This document shows positions 1 through 7,025 of a DNA stretch of 22,028 nucleotides, one piece after another (the first letter of the stretch is position 1; every line of letters starts with the position of its first letter). The translations under genes were made by a program, and so were the position numbers. This stretch comes from Oscillospiraceae bacterium (GTDB lineage: Bacteria; Bacillota; Clostridia; Oscillospirales; Ruminococcaceae). A model generated the notes under the pieces. That model was not told the DNA's origin, did no database searches, and was given only the letters and a program-made list of their open reading frames with translations. Location of the stretch: contig DXNX01000026.1 of assembly GCA_019413245.1 (NCBI GenBank), forward strand, positions 1 through 22,028, in the 5' to 3' direction.

Positions 1-732
1 CTGTTCGATCATGCGCACAAAGTCGGCAGCCTCCACCAGGCTGTCCATCGTGCCGGTGTCCAGCCAGGCGTAACCGCGGCCCAGCAGCTGCACATCCAGC
101 TGACCGTCTTCCAGGTACATCTCATTGAGGGTGGTGATCTCCAGTTCCCCGCGGGCGCTGGGCTTGACCTTTTTGGCGCGTTCCACCACATCGTTGCTGT
201 AAAAATACAGACCGGTAACGGCATAGTTGCTCTTGGGTTCGGCAGGCTTTTCTTCAATGGACGTGGCCCGGCCCTCCTCATCAAAAGCGACCACACCGAA
301 GCGCTCGGGGTCATTGACGAAATAACCGAACACGGTGGAACGGCCGGCCTCGGCGTTGGCGGCAGCAGCCTTCAGCCGCTTGGAGAAGCCAGCCCCGTAG
401 AAGATATTGTCGCCCAGCACCATCGCGCAGGCATCCCCGTCGATGAACTCCTCACCCAGCAGGAACGCCTGGGCCAGCCCGTCCGGCGACGGCTGCACCT
501 TGTACTGCAGGTGCAGGCCATACTGGGAGCCGTCGCCCAGCAGCTGTTCAAAGCGCGGTGTATCGGTGGGGGTGGAGATGATCAGGATATCCTGAATGCC
601 CGCCAGCATCAGGGTAGACAGCGGATAGTAGATCATGGGTTTGTCATAGACAGGCAGCAGCTGCTTGGATGTGACCATGGTCAGGGGGTACAAGCGTGTA
701 CCGGCGCCGCCGGCAAGGATGATACCTTTCAT
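1..732 (-). CDS. rfbA: Glucose-1-phosphate thymidylyltransferase, 3' end cut by window edge
   Basis: Makes dTDP-glucose from glucose-1-phosphate and dTTP, the first step of dTDP-rhamnose and related dTDP-deoxysugar synthesis in the cytoplasm. The 244 visible residues start MKGIILAGGAGTRL, the nucleotidyltransferase P-loop-like signature. They also show a VTSKQLLPVYDKPM stretch (about residues 20-33), VLGDNIFYG (about 104-112), an EEKP motif near 161, and a WLDTGT motif close to the cut. All are typical of RfbA/RmlA. The family is about 290 residues, so roughly 45 are missing beyond position 1. The ATG at 730-732 is preceded by AGGAG (complement of 741-745) at 8-nt spacing. A near-consensus promoter lies upstream at 808-836. 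The rest of an rml operon may continue off the left edge (inference). Confidence 0.95.
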   Translation of the reverse strand, partial: MKGIILAGGAGTRLYPLTMVTSKQLLPVYDKPMIYYPLSTLMLAGIQDILIISTPTDTPRFEQLLGDGSQYGLHLQYKVQPSPDGLAQAFLLGEEFIDGDACAMVLGDNIFYGAGFSKRLKAAAANAEAGRSTVFGYFVNDPERFGVVAFDEEGRATSIEEKPAEPKSNYAVTGLYFYSNDVVERAKKVKPSARGELEITTLNEMYLEDGQLDVQLLGRGYAWLDTGTMDSLVEAADFVRMIEQ

Positions 733-807
733 AGTTATAGCTCCTGTTTCGCAGTGCGCCCGCCCATCCCGAAGGGGCAGAAAACGGCACGGTAATTATT
801 TCTTATG

Positions 808-836
808 ATTATAGCGTAAATTCAGCATTCTGACAA
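808..836 (-). promoter_or_regulatory. SigA-type promoter of rfbA
   Basis: On the minus strand TTGTCA (complement of 831-836) and a perfect TATAAT (complement of 808-813) are separated by exactly 17 bp. Transcription would start near 800, giving a leader of about 68 nt before the rfbA ATG. Confidence 0.85.
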
Positions 837-908
837 GTGGCTCCTTAAAAAAGAGAAATGGCCCCGAAAGAAAAACAGACAAAATTTTATGCCATAATGC
901 AGATGGGT

Positions 909-937
909 TTGCATATTTCGTACATTTTTGGTAAAAT
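909..937 (+). promoter_or_regulatory. Candidate promoter of the AraC-family gene
   Basis: TTGCAT (909-914), a 17-bp spacer and TAAAAT (932-937) form a fair SigA-type promoter pointing at the regulator. It would leave a leader of more than 200 nt. A 6-bp inverted repeat TTCGTA (917-922) / TACGAA (951-956) brackets the -10 element and could be an operator. A second -10-like TATAAA lies just downstream at about 944, so the exact start is uncertain. Confidence 0.4.
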
Positions 938-1093
938 ATGGGGTATAAAATACGAATCGATCAATAAACACAGGGGCTGATTTCCCCTATATTCTCTGAT
1001 CTTTGCAAAACATTTTTCTGCTTTAGCGGTTTAAAGGCGCAGCCAGAGAGCTTCCGACATTGAGAAGTTTTCTGTTTTTTGTGAATATTCTGC

Positions 1094-1134
1094 TGTGCGG
1101 TGTGCGCGGTGACAGCGTAGCCGCGTACCGCACA
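1094..1134 (+). promoter_or_regulatory. Nested hairpin in the leader of the AraC-family gene
   Basis: TGTGCGGT (1094-1101) pairs perfectly with ACCGCACA (1127-1134). Inside it CGCGG (1105-1109) pairs with CCGCG (1121-1125), leaving an 11-nt loop. The outer stem ends about 4 nt before the ribosome-binding site AAGGAAGTGA (1139-1148). There is no T-tract, so it is not a terminator. It may shape translation initiation or mRNA stability. Confidence 0.55.
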
Positions 1135-1156
1135 CGGGAAGGAAGTGATTGGGAAA

Positions 1157-2014
1157 ATGTTGACCTTCAACATGGACGTGGAGCCGAGCAGCCGGTGGCT
1201 TCGGACCACGCCCGGTGCCGCGGCGCTTGCCCAGCCATATTTCTGCACTGAGGCCGGTCTGTTTTACGGCCGGGAACGGTTTGCCACCGCCCGCACCGAC
1301 AAGGAATCATATCTTCTGCTCTACACGCTGGATGGCACCGGTCTGATTGAACAGAACGACACACAGGTGGCACTCGGTCCGGGATGCGCGCTGCTTCTGG
1401 ACTGCCGTGCCCCCCAAAGCTACGGCACCGCACCGGGACAAATCTGCTGGCACCATTACTGGGCCCTGATCGAGGGGACCGGTGTGCATGCGCTGGTCTC
1501 GGTCCTGTGTCCGGACAAGCACCCGTGTGCCGTTCCGCTGCCGGAAGCGCAGTCTCTGTTTACCGAACTGCTGGACAGCATGGAAACAGAAACTGCCGGG
1601 AGTGCCATTTCCACCGCGTTGGTCCTGCACCGCCTGCTGGCTGCCATGGCGCAGCACCAGCTGGCCGCCGACGCAGCCACCGCCAACCGCAGGATGATCG
1701 ACGATGCCGTGGCGCACATCCGTGCCCACTATGCCGAATCCCTGTGTCTGGATGAGCTGCTGGCCAGCGCCCACATCAGCAAGAGTTATTTTCTGCGTCT
1801 GTTCCGCCAGTATATGGGGACCACGCCGTATAACTTTTTGCTGTGCTACCGCATCACCCGAGCCAAAGAACTGCTGGCCCAGACCGATCTGCCCGTGGGC
1901 GCCGTTGCCCATCAGGTGGGTTTTGGCGACGAGAGCAATTTCTCCACGCGGTTCACGGCCATGGTGGGGCAAAGCCCGCTGCGGTACCGTAAAAGCGCAC
2001 TGCGCGCCAGATAG
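1157..2014 (+). CDS. AraC-family transcriptional regulator
   Basis: A 285-residue DNA-binding regulator. The N-terminal half (about residues 15-150) has the pattern of the AraC cupin ligand-binding domain, with a histidine pair (HHYW, about 99-102). The C-terminal ~100 residues are a double helix-turn-helix: DELLASAHISKSYFLRLF is the first HTH (about 199-216), and VGAVAHQVGFGDESNFSTRF followed by GQSPLRYR (about 247-278) is the second. This arrangement is typical of regulators of sugar uptake or use, but nothing here identifies the ligand. The ATG at 1157 is preferred over an in-frame GTG at 1145 because AAGGAAGTGA (1139-1148), close to the full anti-16S sequence, sits upstream of the ATG and overlaps the GTG. 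It is divergent from rfbA and followed by a strong terminator, so it is probably monocistronic. Confidence 0.92.
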   Translation: MLTFNMDVEPSSRWLRTTPGAAALAQPYFCTEAGLFYGRERFATARTDKESYLLLYTLDGTGLIEQNDTQVALGPGCALLLDCRAPQSYGTAPGQICWHHYWALIEGTGVHALVSVLCPDKHPCAVPLPEAQSLFTELLDSMETETAGSAISTALVLHRLLAAMAQHQLAADAATANRRMIDDAVAHIRAHYAESLCLDELLASAHISKSYFLRLFRQYMGTTPYNFLLCYRITRAKELLAQTDLPVGAVAHQVGFGDESNFSTRFTAMVGQSPLRYRKSALRAR

Positions 2015-2035
2015 GACACTTTAACTATGCATACA

Positions 2036-2097
2036 GCAAAATACCCCACAGAGTTCGTGGAAAGTTCCTCGAGCTCTGTGGGGTTTTCTTTTTTTGC
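2036..2097. terminator. Bidirectional terminator between araC-type gene and asparaginase
   Basis: CCCCACAGAG (2044-2053) and CTCTGTGGGG (2074-2083) form a perfect 10-bp stem. It is followed on the plus strand by TTTTCTTTTTTT and flanked on the other side by an A-rich stretch that serves the minus strand. It can end both convergent genes. Confidence 0.9.
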
Positions 2098-2105
2098 CTC
2101 GGTCA

Positions 2106-3101
2106 TCAGACCACGTCGAATTGGACGGGCGTCAGGAACAGCCGGGAAACCTCTTCCCTGTCGCTCACCTGTCCCAGCGCCCACATCAGTTTGACGGCAG
2201 CCGCTTCCGGCGTCATGTCCCGGGCTTCCAGCACACCAGGCAGAGCCTTGGCGGCACGGCCCACCTCGTAGACGGCCAGGTCACTGCCCTCATGGGGGAC
2301 CTGGGTGGTAAACACCACCAGGCGCCCGGCGGCACACCAGTCCCGCACGGCAGCAAACAGTTCGCCGTCATCGCCGCCGGGCAGACCACCTACGCCGAAG
2401 CTTTCCAGAATCAGCGCCTTGCAGTGGCCGGCCAGCAGCGGAATGATATCTGCCCGCATGCCCGGAATCAGCCGCAGCACAAACACCGCCGGGTCCAGTT
2501 TTTCATAAAAGCGGACCTGTCCATAGTTCTGCGGACGCGGCAGGAAGGGAATCAGCCGCAGGTCCCGGAACTCGGCAGTATCGGGGTAGTCGATGCTGGA
2601 AAAAGCATTGAAGCTCTTGGTGCGGGTCTTGCGTGCCCGGGTGCCCAGAATGACCTTGCCATCAAAGACCAGCTGCACGCCCCAGGCTGCATCGTGGCAG
2701 GCATACAGTACTGCACGGTACAGGTTGTTGCGGGCATCGGTATCCCGGTTATAGATGGATTTCTGGCTGCCGGTCAGCACCACTGGTTTGGGGCTCTGCT
2801 GAATCATGTAAGAAAGTGCCGCTGCGGTATAGGCCATGGTATCGGTACCGTGGGTGATCACAAACCCGTCGTAGTCATCGTAGTTGCGGCGGACTTCCGC
2901 AGCGATCTGGGCCCACTGTTCGGGTCCCACACTGGTGGAGTCCAGGTTGAACAGCTGCACGGCGTCGATGTGGCAGACCCCGGCCAATTCCGGCACGCAT
3001 GCCAGAAGTTCATCAGAGGTGATCATGGGGGCCAGGCCGCCCGCCGCAGTGGGCCGGCTGGCAATGGTGCCGCCGGTGGCAAGAAGCAGAATATGTTTCA
3101 T
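2106..3101 (-). CDS. ansA: L-asparaginase, type I-like, cytoplasmic
   Basis: Hydrolyses L-asparagine to aspartate and ammonia. The 331-residue protein has both asparaginase signatures: LLATGGTIAS at the N-terminus (nucleophile Thr12) and GFVITHGTDTMAYTA (about residues 79-93, with Thr86-Asp87). A lysine in the TRARK segment (about residue 158) fits the catalytic Lys of type I enzymes. It has no signal peptide, and its length matches the cytoplasmic AnsA group. The ATG at 3099-3101 is chosen because AGGAG (complement of 3110-3114) lies 8 nt upstream. An in-frame extension to 3233 reads through the promoter and is not family-like. It is transcribed alone, divergent from the BlaI operon and convergent with the AraC-family gene. 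Confidence 0.93.
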   Translation of the reverse strand: MKHILLLATGGTIASRPTAAGGLAPMITSDELLACVPELAGVCHIDAVQLFNLDSTSVGPEQWAQIAAEVRRNYDDYDGFVITHGTDTMAYTAAALSYMIQQSPKPVVLTGSQKSIYNRDTDARNNLYRAVLYACHDAAWGVQLVFDGKVILGTRARKTRTKSFNAFSSIDYPDTAEFRDLRLIPFLPRPQNYGQVRFYEKLDPAVFVLRLIPGMRADIIPLLAGHCKALILESFGVGGLPGGDDGELFAAVRDWCAAGRLVVFTTQVPHEGSDLAVYEVGRAAKALPGVLEARDMTPEAAAVKLMWALGQVSDREEVSRLFLTPVQFDVV

Positions 3102-3132
3102 GGATTTGTCTCCTTTTGGTTGCTTATGTCCG

Positions 3133-3141
3133 ATTATATCA
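3133..3141 (-). promoter_or_regulatory. Extended -10 promoter of asparaginase
   Basis: The minus strand reads TGATATAAT (complement of 3133-3141), an extended -10 with a perfect TATAAT. No good -35 is visible at 16-18 bp, which is common for extended -10 promoters. Transcription would begin near 3126. Confidence 0.7.
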
Positions 3142-3195
3142 CAACCGCGCTTCCATGGACAGCTTGATTTTTTTGTTTTTTGGCTCCAGTCAGGC

Positions 3196-3225
3196 TTGAC
3201 AGTGTCCATAGCTGCGTGATACAGT
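3196..3225 (+). promoter_or_regulatory. Promoter of the BlaI/M56/M23 operon
   Basis: A perfect TTGACA (3196-3201), an 18-bp spacer and TACAGT (3220-3225, 4 of 6 matches) point at the repressor gene. The start would be near 3232, just before the inverted repeat at 3240-3255. Confidence 0.6.
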
Positions 3226-3239
3226 GATAGCAAGCGGAA

Positions 3240-3255
3240 GTCTATTTGGATAGAC
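3240..3255. promoter_or_regulatory. Candidate BlaI-type operator
   Basis: GTCTAT-TTGG-ATAGAC is a perfect 6-bp-arm inverted repeat starting about 8 bp after the predicted start of the BlaI-like operon. BlaI/MecI/CopY repressors are dimers that bind short dyads at their own promoters, so this is the best candidate autoregulatory site. The half-site differs from the classical TACA/TGTA element, so assignment rests on position and symmetry. Confidence 0.5.
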
Positions 3256-3270
3256 CAAGCAAATCAAACC

Positions 3271-3298
3271 ACCCTGCGCCGGAATTTTGGCACAGGGT
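3271..3298. repeat. Imperfect inverted repeat in the operon leader
   Basis: ACCCTGCGCC (3271-3280) and GGCACAGGGT (3289-3298) are complementary at 9 of 10 positions around an 8-nt loop. It lies between the candidate operator and the repressor start. It could be a second protein-binding dyad or an mRNA hairpin. There is no T-tract. Confidence 0.45.
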
Positions 3299-3332
3299 TC
3301 AGTATAACATCACGAAATGAGGTCTTACTTTC

Positions 3333-3713
3333 ATGGAAAAGATGCTGCGCCTGGCTGAAGGCGAATACCGTTTTGCCACCCTTGTATGGGAAAATGAGCC
3401 TCTGCCCAGCGGGCAGCTGGTACGCCTGGCGGCCGATGCTCTGGGTTGGAAGAAAAGTACCACCTACACCGTGCTGAAAAAGCTGTGTGAGCGGGACATC
3501 CTGCAGAATGACGGCGGTGTGGTCACCTCTCTGGTCAAGCAGAGCGCCGTACAGCAGCAGGAAAGCACCGCCGTGGTGGACCGGACCTTCGGCGGCAGCC
3601 TGCCCCGGTTTGTGGCCGCCTTTTTGAACGAAAAGCCCATTACCAGCGCCGAAGCCGCCGAGATCCGGGCCATGCTGGATGCAGCCCGCACCGAACAGGA
3701 GGACGAGCCATGA
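3333..3713 (+). CDS. BlaI/MecI/CopY-family transcriptional repressor
   Basis: A 126-residue winged-helix repressor of the penicillinase-repressor family. The N-terminal half (about 1-75) contains the DNA-binding fold, with the characteristic KSTTYTVLKKLCERDIL segment in the recognition region. The C-terminal half is the helical dimerisation part, which in this family contains the cleavage site for the partner sensor protease. The ATG follows TGAGGT (3318-3323) at about 10 nt. The stop overlaps the start of the M56 gene in ATGA, the tight coupling typical of BlaI/BlaR1 pairs. It probably represses its own operon through 3240-3255 and is relieved by the downstream M56 protease (inference from the Bla/Mec paradigm). 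Confidence 0.9.
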   Translation: MEKMLRLAEGEYRFATLVWENEPLPSGQLVRLAADALGWKKSTTYTVLKKLCERDILQNDGGVVTSLVKQSAVQQQESTAVVDRTFGGSLPRFVAAFLNEKPITSAEAAEIRAMLDAARTEQEDEP

Positions 3714-5665
3714 CCGATTTTTTATGGTCCCTGCTGACAGCCGGCATAGGCGGCGCAGCGGCCGCCTTAGGCGCACTGGTTGTCTGTGCCCTGCTGCGGC
3801 GCGCCCGTGCTCCCGGCTGGCTGCTGTGTGTGTTGTGGCTGGCGGTGGGGCTGCGTTTTGCAGTACCGGGCGGGCTGGTCCCCGTCACACTGCCCCAGCC
3901 GAAAAGTGAGTCTTTGCAGCAGCTGGCCGCCGCAGCCGAGACGATACAGGAAGGCACCCCCGCCCAGGCAGCCGAACAGGCCGTTCATGTGCTGGACCTG
4001 GCCGGGCTGGAGCTGACGCCCTCCGCCGAAAGCAAAACACCGGTCATTGACTGGGTGCCGCTGTTGGGAATGGTCTGGGCGGCCGGCACCCTTGTCTGCC
4101 TGGCGCGGGCCAGCATTTCCGGTTTCCGTCTTCGCCGCCGGGTAGCTCTGGCCTGCAAGACAGACGACGGTTGTTATACCTGCCCGGAAGTGACGACACC
4201 GTTCACCCTGGGGGTTGTGCATCCGCGCATCTATCTGCCTGCCGACCTGCAGGGAGAAGCCCGCCGGGCGATACTGCTCCACGAGCGCACCCATATCCGC
4301 CGGGGCGACTGCCTGACAAAACCCCTGTATTATCTGGTGGTCTGCCTGCACTGGTGGAACCCTCTGGCCTGGCTGGCCTTTGCCCAGTTTGAGCACAGCA
4401 TGGAATGTGCCTGTGATGAAGCCGCCGTGCGCGGCTGCACCACGGCCCAGCGCAGCCAGTACTGTGAAAGTCTGCTGCGCTACGCCACTATGCAGGCCCC
4501 CGGCGGCGCCCTGGCTTTCGGTGCGCCGGGAGCCGGGCAGCGTATTCTGCATGCCCTGCGCTACCGGGCCCCCGGCAAGGTGATGCTGGGTATCTGCGTG
4601 GTAGTGGCCGGACTGACGGCCGCCCTGCTGCTGGCACGGCCCACCCTGGCACAGGAAGCGGCGCCCGCCGAGAGCGTTTCCGCCTCCGCTTCCGCACCGG
4701 CCACAGAAACGCTTCCTGCACCGGAGGAGGTTTCCCTTCCGGATGATACCACCGTACAAGGAAGCGTTGCGGAGAATGGTAGTTTTGACCCGGTGGATGC
4801 GTTCATTCTGCCTTTGTCCCAGTACCGGTATTACTCCCGGATGATGGGGCCCTATCACAAGGGCGATGACATCGCCGCCGAAGCCGGTGAACCGGTACTG
4901 GCAGCCGCAGGCGGTACCGTAACCGTTGCCCAGTACCATTACAGCTATGGCAACTACATCATAATTGACCATGGCGCAGACGATCAGGGACAGCACTGGT
5001 ACACGTTGTACGCGCATCTGGCCGACATCCTGGTACGGGAAGGCCAGACCGTGACCCAGGGCGAGCAGATCGGCACGGTAGGCAGCACCGGCAGCACCAC
5101 CGGCATGGCCCTGCATTTTGAGCTGCGCTGTGGAGATACCCTGCTGGCTCCTACCATGTACCTGCCCTATACCGAAACCATTCCTGTGCTGGCGGCAGAG
5201 CAGGGATTGCTGCTGCCCGCACTGCTGGAAGACCCCGTCATCTCCAACGCCATCGCCAAGCGGGCCATCGTGATCAAATCCCCGGATACCCTGGCTTATC
5301 CCCTGCCCGAAGACAGTAAAATCACCTGTACATATGATCCGGAGAGGCATGAAGGTCTGGACCTGAAACAGCCGGAAGGGACCGATGTGCTGGCCGCCGC
5401 CAACGGCATGGTCCTCTTTACCGGCTGGGATGATACTTACGGCTGGACGGTGGTGCTGGGGCATGGCAGTGACGATGCCGACCAGCCCCTGCTCACCATG
5501 TATTCCCATCTGCAGAGCCAACCTTCTGTTCTGATGGGACAGCTTGTGACCGCCGGGCAGACCATCGGCCAAGTGGGCAGCACCGGTTTTGCCACCGGTC
5601 CGCATTTGCATTTTGCCGTACTGCTGGATGGCCAGTCGGTCGATCCGCAGCGCTGGCTGTCATGA
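3710..5665 (+). CDS. M56 (BlaR1-like) sensor metalloprotease fused to two M23 peptidase domains
   Basis: A 651-residue membrane protein. Residues 1-310 resemble the BlaR1/MecR1 M56 core: hydrophobic segments near 4-27, 35-58, 105-130 and 287-310, a zinc-protease HERTH motif (191-195) and a downstream EHSMECACDEA segment (from about 228). A BlaR1 protein would then carry a penicillin-binding domain. Here there are instead two tandem M23 (LytM-like) domains predicted outside the cell. Domain 1 (about 375-475) has HxxxD (H383, D387) and YAHL (H436), but the final motif is ALH (A467, H469) rather than HLH. Domain 2 (about 540-650) is complete: H547/D551, H600 and HLH (H632, H634). A low-complexity Ala/Ser/Pro linker follows the last membrane segment. 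It likely senses cell-wall state and cleaves the BlaI-like repressor. Fusions of M56 with M23 occur in Firmicutes annotations, but their signal is unknown to me. Confidence 0.9.
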   Translation: MTDFLWSLLTAGIGGAAAALGALVVCALLRRARAPGWLLCVLWLAVGLRFAVPGGLVPVTLPQPKSESLQQLAAAAETIQEGTPAQAAEQAVHVLDLAGLELTPSAESKTPVIDWVPLLGMVWAAGTLVCLARASISGFRLRRRVALACKTDDGCYTCPEVTTPFTLGVVHPRIYLPADLQGEARRAILLHERTHIRRGDCLTKPLYYLVVCLHWWNPLAWLAFAQFEHSMECACDEAAVRGCTTAQRSQYCESLLRYATMQAPGGALAFGAPGAGQRILHALRYRAPGKVMLGICVVVAGLTAALLLARPTLAQEAAPAESVSASASAPATETLPAPEEVSLPDDTTVQGSVAENGSFDPVDAFILPLSQYRYYSRMMGPYHKGDDIAAEAGEPVLAAAGGTVTVAQYHYSYGNYIIIDHGADDQGQHWYTLYAHLADILVREGQTVTQGEQIGTVGSTGSTTGMALHFELRCGDTLLAPTMYLPYTETIPVLAAEQGLLLPALLEDPVISNAIAKRAIVIKSPDTLAYPLPEDSKITCTYDPERHEGLDLKQPEGTDVLAAANGMVLFTGWDDTYGWTVVLGHGSDDADQPLLTMYSHLQSQPSVLMGQLVTAGQTIGQVGSTGFATGPHLHFAVLLDGQSVDPQRWLS

Positions 5666-5678
5666 GGAACGCAGTACA

Positions 5679-6917
5679 ATGAAGCAATACCATCGCAAAA
5701 ATACCGTATTCTGGGCGGCGGCCCTGTCCTTTTGCATCACCTTCAGCCTGTTCGGTTCCCGCTTTTCCGCCTTTGCGGCCACCCAGCAGGAGCTGCAGCA
5801 ACAGGCGGACGACGCCAAGAAAGCCTACGACGAAGCTGCCCAGAAGCAGGAAGATCTGGAAAACCAGGCCAAGGAAACTGAGGAACAGATCAGTGATCTG
5901 AACAGCAAGTCCGACCAGATCTCTGCCCAGCTGAGCACGGTGTATGCAGCCCTGACCGACGCCCAGACCCAGCTGGACGCGGCCCAGGGCGAAGCGGAAG
6001 CCGCCCAGGCAGCCCTGGAACAAAAGCAGGCCGAGTATGACACCCGCTGGGAGGAATCCAAGGAACAGCTGGCCGCCATGCAGCAGCTGCATTACAGCGG
6101 CAGCCTTTCGATTCTGAGCCAGGCCACAGACCTGTTCCAGCTGCTGAACTTTGCCCAGGCTCTGGCCGACATCAACGACAAAAACACCGAGGTACTGACC
6201 CAGCTGGACACCGAGGCCGCCGAGCTGGAAGAAGCCCGGGAACAGGCCCAGGCAGCCGCCGACAAGGCCGAAGCCGCCCGGGACCAGCTGCAGACCCAGC
6301 AGGATACCCTGCAAGCCACCTCCGCTCAGCTGGCCGACGCCCTGATGGAGGCCAACGCCGATCTGGACCAGCAGCAGGCCGACGCCGAGGCCCAGGCCCA
6401 AATTACCGAAGAGGCCAAAAAAGCCTATCAGCAGGCCACCGCTGAGCTGGACGCCTACGCCAAGAGCCAGAACAACAAATACACCACGCCCACACTGTAT
6501 TGCAGCCTGGATTTCGGCTGTGCCCTGGCCCCCGGCATGAGCATCAGCTGCAATTTCGGGGACCCGGACGGCATTGACGGTTCCCCCCACGGCGGCACGG
6601 ATTTTCCAGCCGCCAAGGGTACACCCATCTACGCGGTGGCGGACGGCGTGGTAAGCGCAGCCCGGGCCATGGCCAGCTACGGCAACTGTGTCCAGATCAG
6701 CCACGGCACCGCCGATGACGGCAACAACTATGCCACTTTGTACGCGCACATGTCCTCCATCGCCGTGAGCGAAGGCCAGACGGTCACCAAGGGACAGGTC
6801 ATCGGGTACGTGGGCAACACCGGGGATGTCAGCGGCAAAAACGGGGGCTATCACCTGCACCTGGAACTGCGCATCAACGGTACCCGGGTCAATGCCATGA
6901 ACTATATCCCCCACTGA
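5679..6917 (+). CDS. Secreted coiled-coil M23 murein hydrolase (CwlO/PcsB/EnvC-like architecture)
   Basis: A 412-residue exported protein. It has a signal peptide (basic MKQYHRKN start, hydrophobic 9-27, probable cleavage after the SAFA near residue 33), a long Ala/Gln/Glu-rich coiled coil (about 36-265), and a C-terminal M23 domain with all catalytic motifs: H304/D308 (PHGGTD), H357 (YAHM) and HLH (H392, H394). This is the layout of peptidoglycan hydrolases or hydrolase activators used in cell separation and elongation. The ATG at 5679 has GAGGAA (5664-5669) 9 nt upstream, starting inside the TGA of the sensor gene 13 nt before, so the two are co-transcribed. Being third in a BlaI/M56 operon, it is likely an output of that sensing circuit (inference). 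Confidence 0.92.
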   Translation: MKQYHRKNTVFWAAALSFCITFSLFGSRFSAFAATQQELQQQADDAKKAYDEAAQKQEDLENQAKETEEQISDLNSKSDQISAQLSTVYAALTDAQTQLDAAQGEAEAAQAALEQKQAEYDTRWEESKEQLAAMQQLHYSGSLSILSQATDLFQLLNFAQALADINDKNTEVLTQLDTEAAELEEAREQAQAAADKAEAARDQLQTQQDTLQATSAQLADALMEANADLDQQQADAEAQAQITEEAKKAYQQATAELDAYAKSQNNKYTTPTLYCSLDFGCALAPGMSISCNFGDPDGIDGSPHGGTDFPAAKGTPIYAVADGVVSAARAMASYGNCVQISHGTADDGNNYATLYAHMSSIAVSEGQTVTKGQVIGYVGNTGDVSGKNGGYHLHLELRINGTRVNAMNYIPH

Positions 6918-6922
6918 TAGTT

Positions 6923-7015
6923 CTCCCGGCTTTTCCTTAACAATATTTGGTCGGCAGCTTTACCTTTTTTGATTTCTATGGTACAATGCCGAATATAGTT
7001 AAGTGAAGCCGGGAG
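6923..7015 (+). repeat. Inverted arms flanking the Lrp promoter, right arm covering its ribosome site
   Basis: CTCCCGGCTT (6923-6932) is the exact complement of AAGCCGGGAG (7006-7015), 73 nt apart. The right arm includes most of the ribosome-binding site GGGAGG (7011-7016) of the Lrp-type gene. The promoter lies between the arms, so only transcripts reading through from the upstream operon would contain both arms. Confidence 0.55.
6959..6987 (+). promoter_or_regulatory. Promoter of the Lrp/AsnC-type gene
   Basis: TTTACC (6959-6964), a 17-bp spacer and TACAAT (6982-6987), with TGG directly before the -10 giving an extended -10. The start would be near 6994, about 32 nt before the ATG. Confidence 0.75.
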
Positions 7016-7025
7016 GTTTTTACGG

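Larger units (their letters stand above)
733..1156. other. Intergenic region between divergent rfbA and araC-type gene
   Basis: This 424-bp gap is clearly more AT-rich than the flanking genes from about 780 to 1090. It holds the rfbA promoter, a candidate promoter for the regulator (909-937), a short inverted repeat AGGGG/CCCCT near 971-990, and a strong hairpin (1094-1134) before the regulator's ribosome site. I see no convincing coding sequence in it. Confidence 0.7.

Noticed and set aside
1060..1251. Small plus-strand frame overlapping the AraC-type start
   Set aside because: It spans the leader hairpin, has no ribosome site, and overlaps the regulator in another frame.
3102..3233. Upstream extension of asparaginase
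   Set aside because: It crosses the extended -10 promoter, and the family N-terminus starts at the MKHILLLATGG methionine, which has its own AGGAG.
3767..5611. Long open frame on the minus strand (about 614 codons) opposite the M56-M23 gene
   Set aside because: It is a shadow of a high-G+C gene: Gly/Gln/His-rich, no domain, no ribosome site, and the plus-strand product has clear M56 and M23 motifs.
5493..6914. Long open frame on the minus strand opposite the coiled-coil M23 gene
   Set aside because: The Leu/Gly-rich repetitive product mirrors the Ala/Gln-rich coiled coil on the other strand. No start signals or family features.
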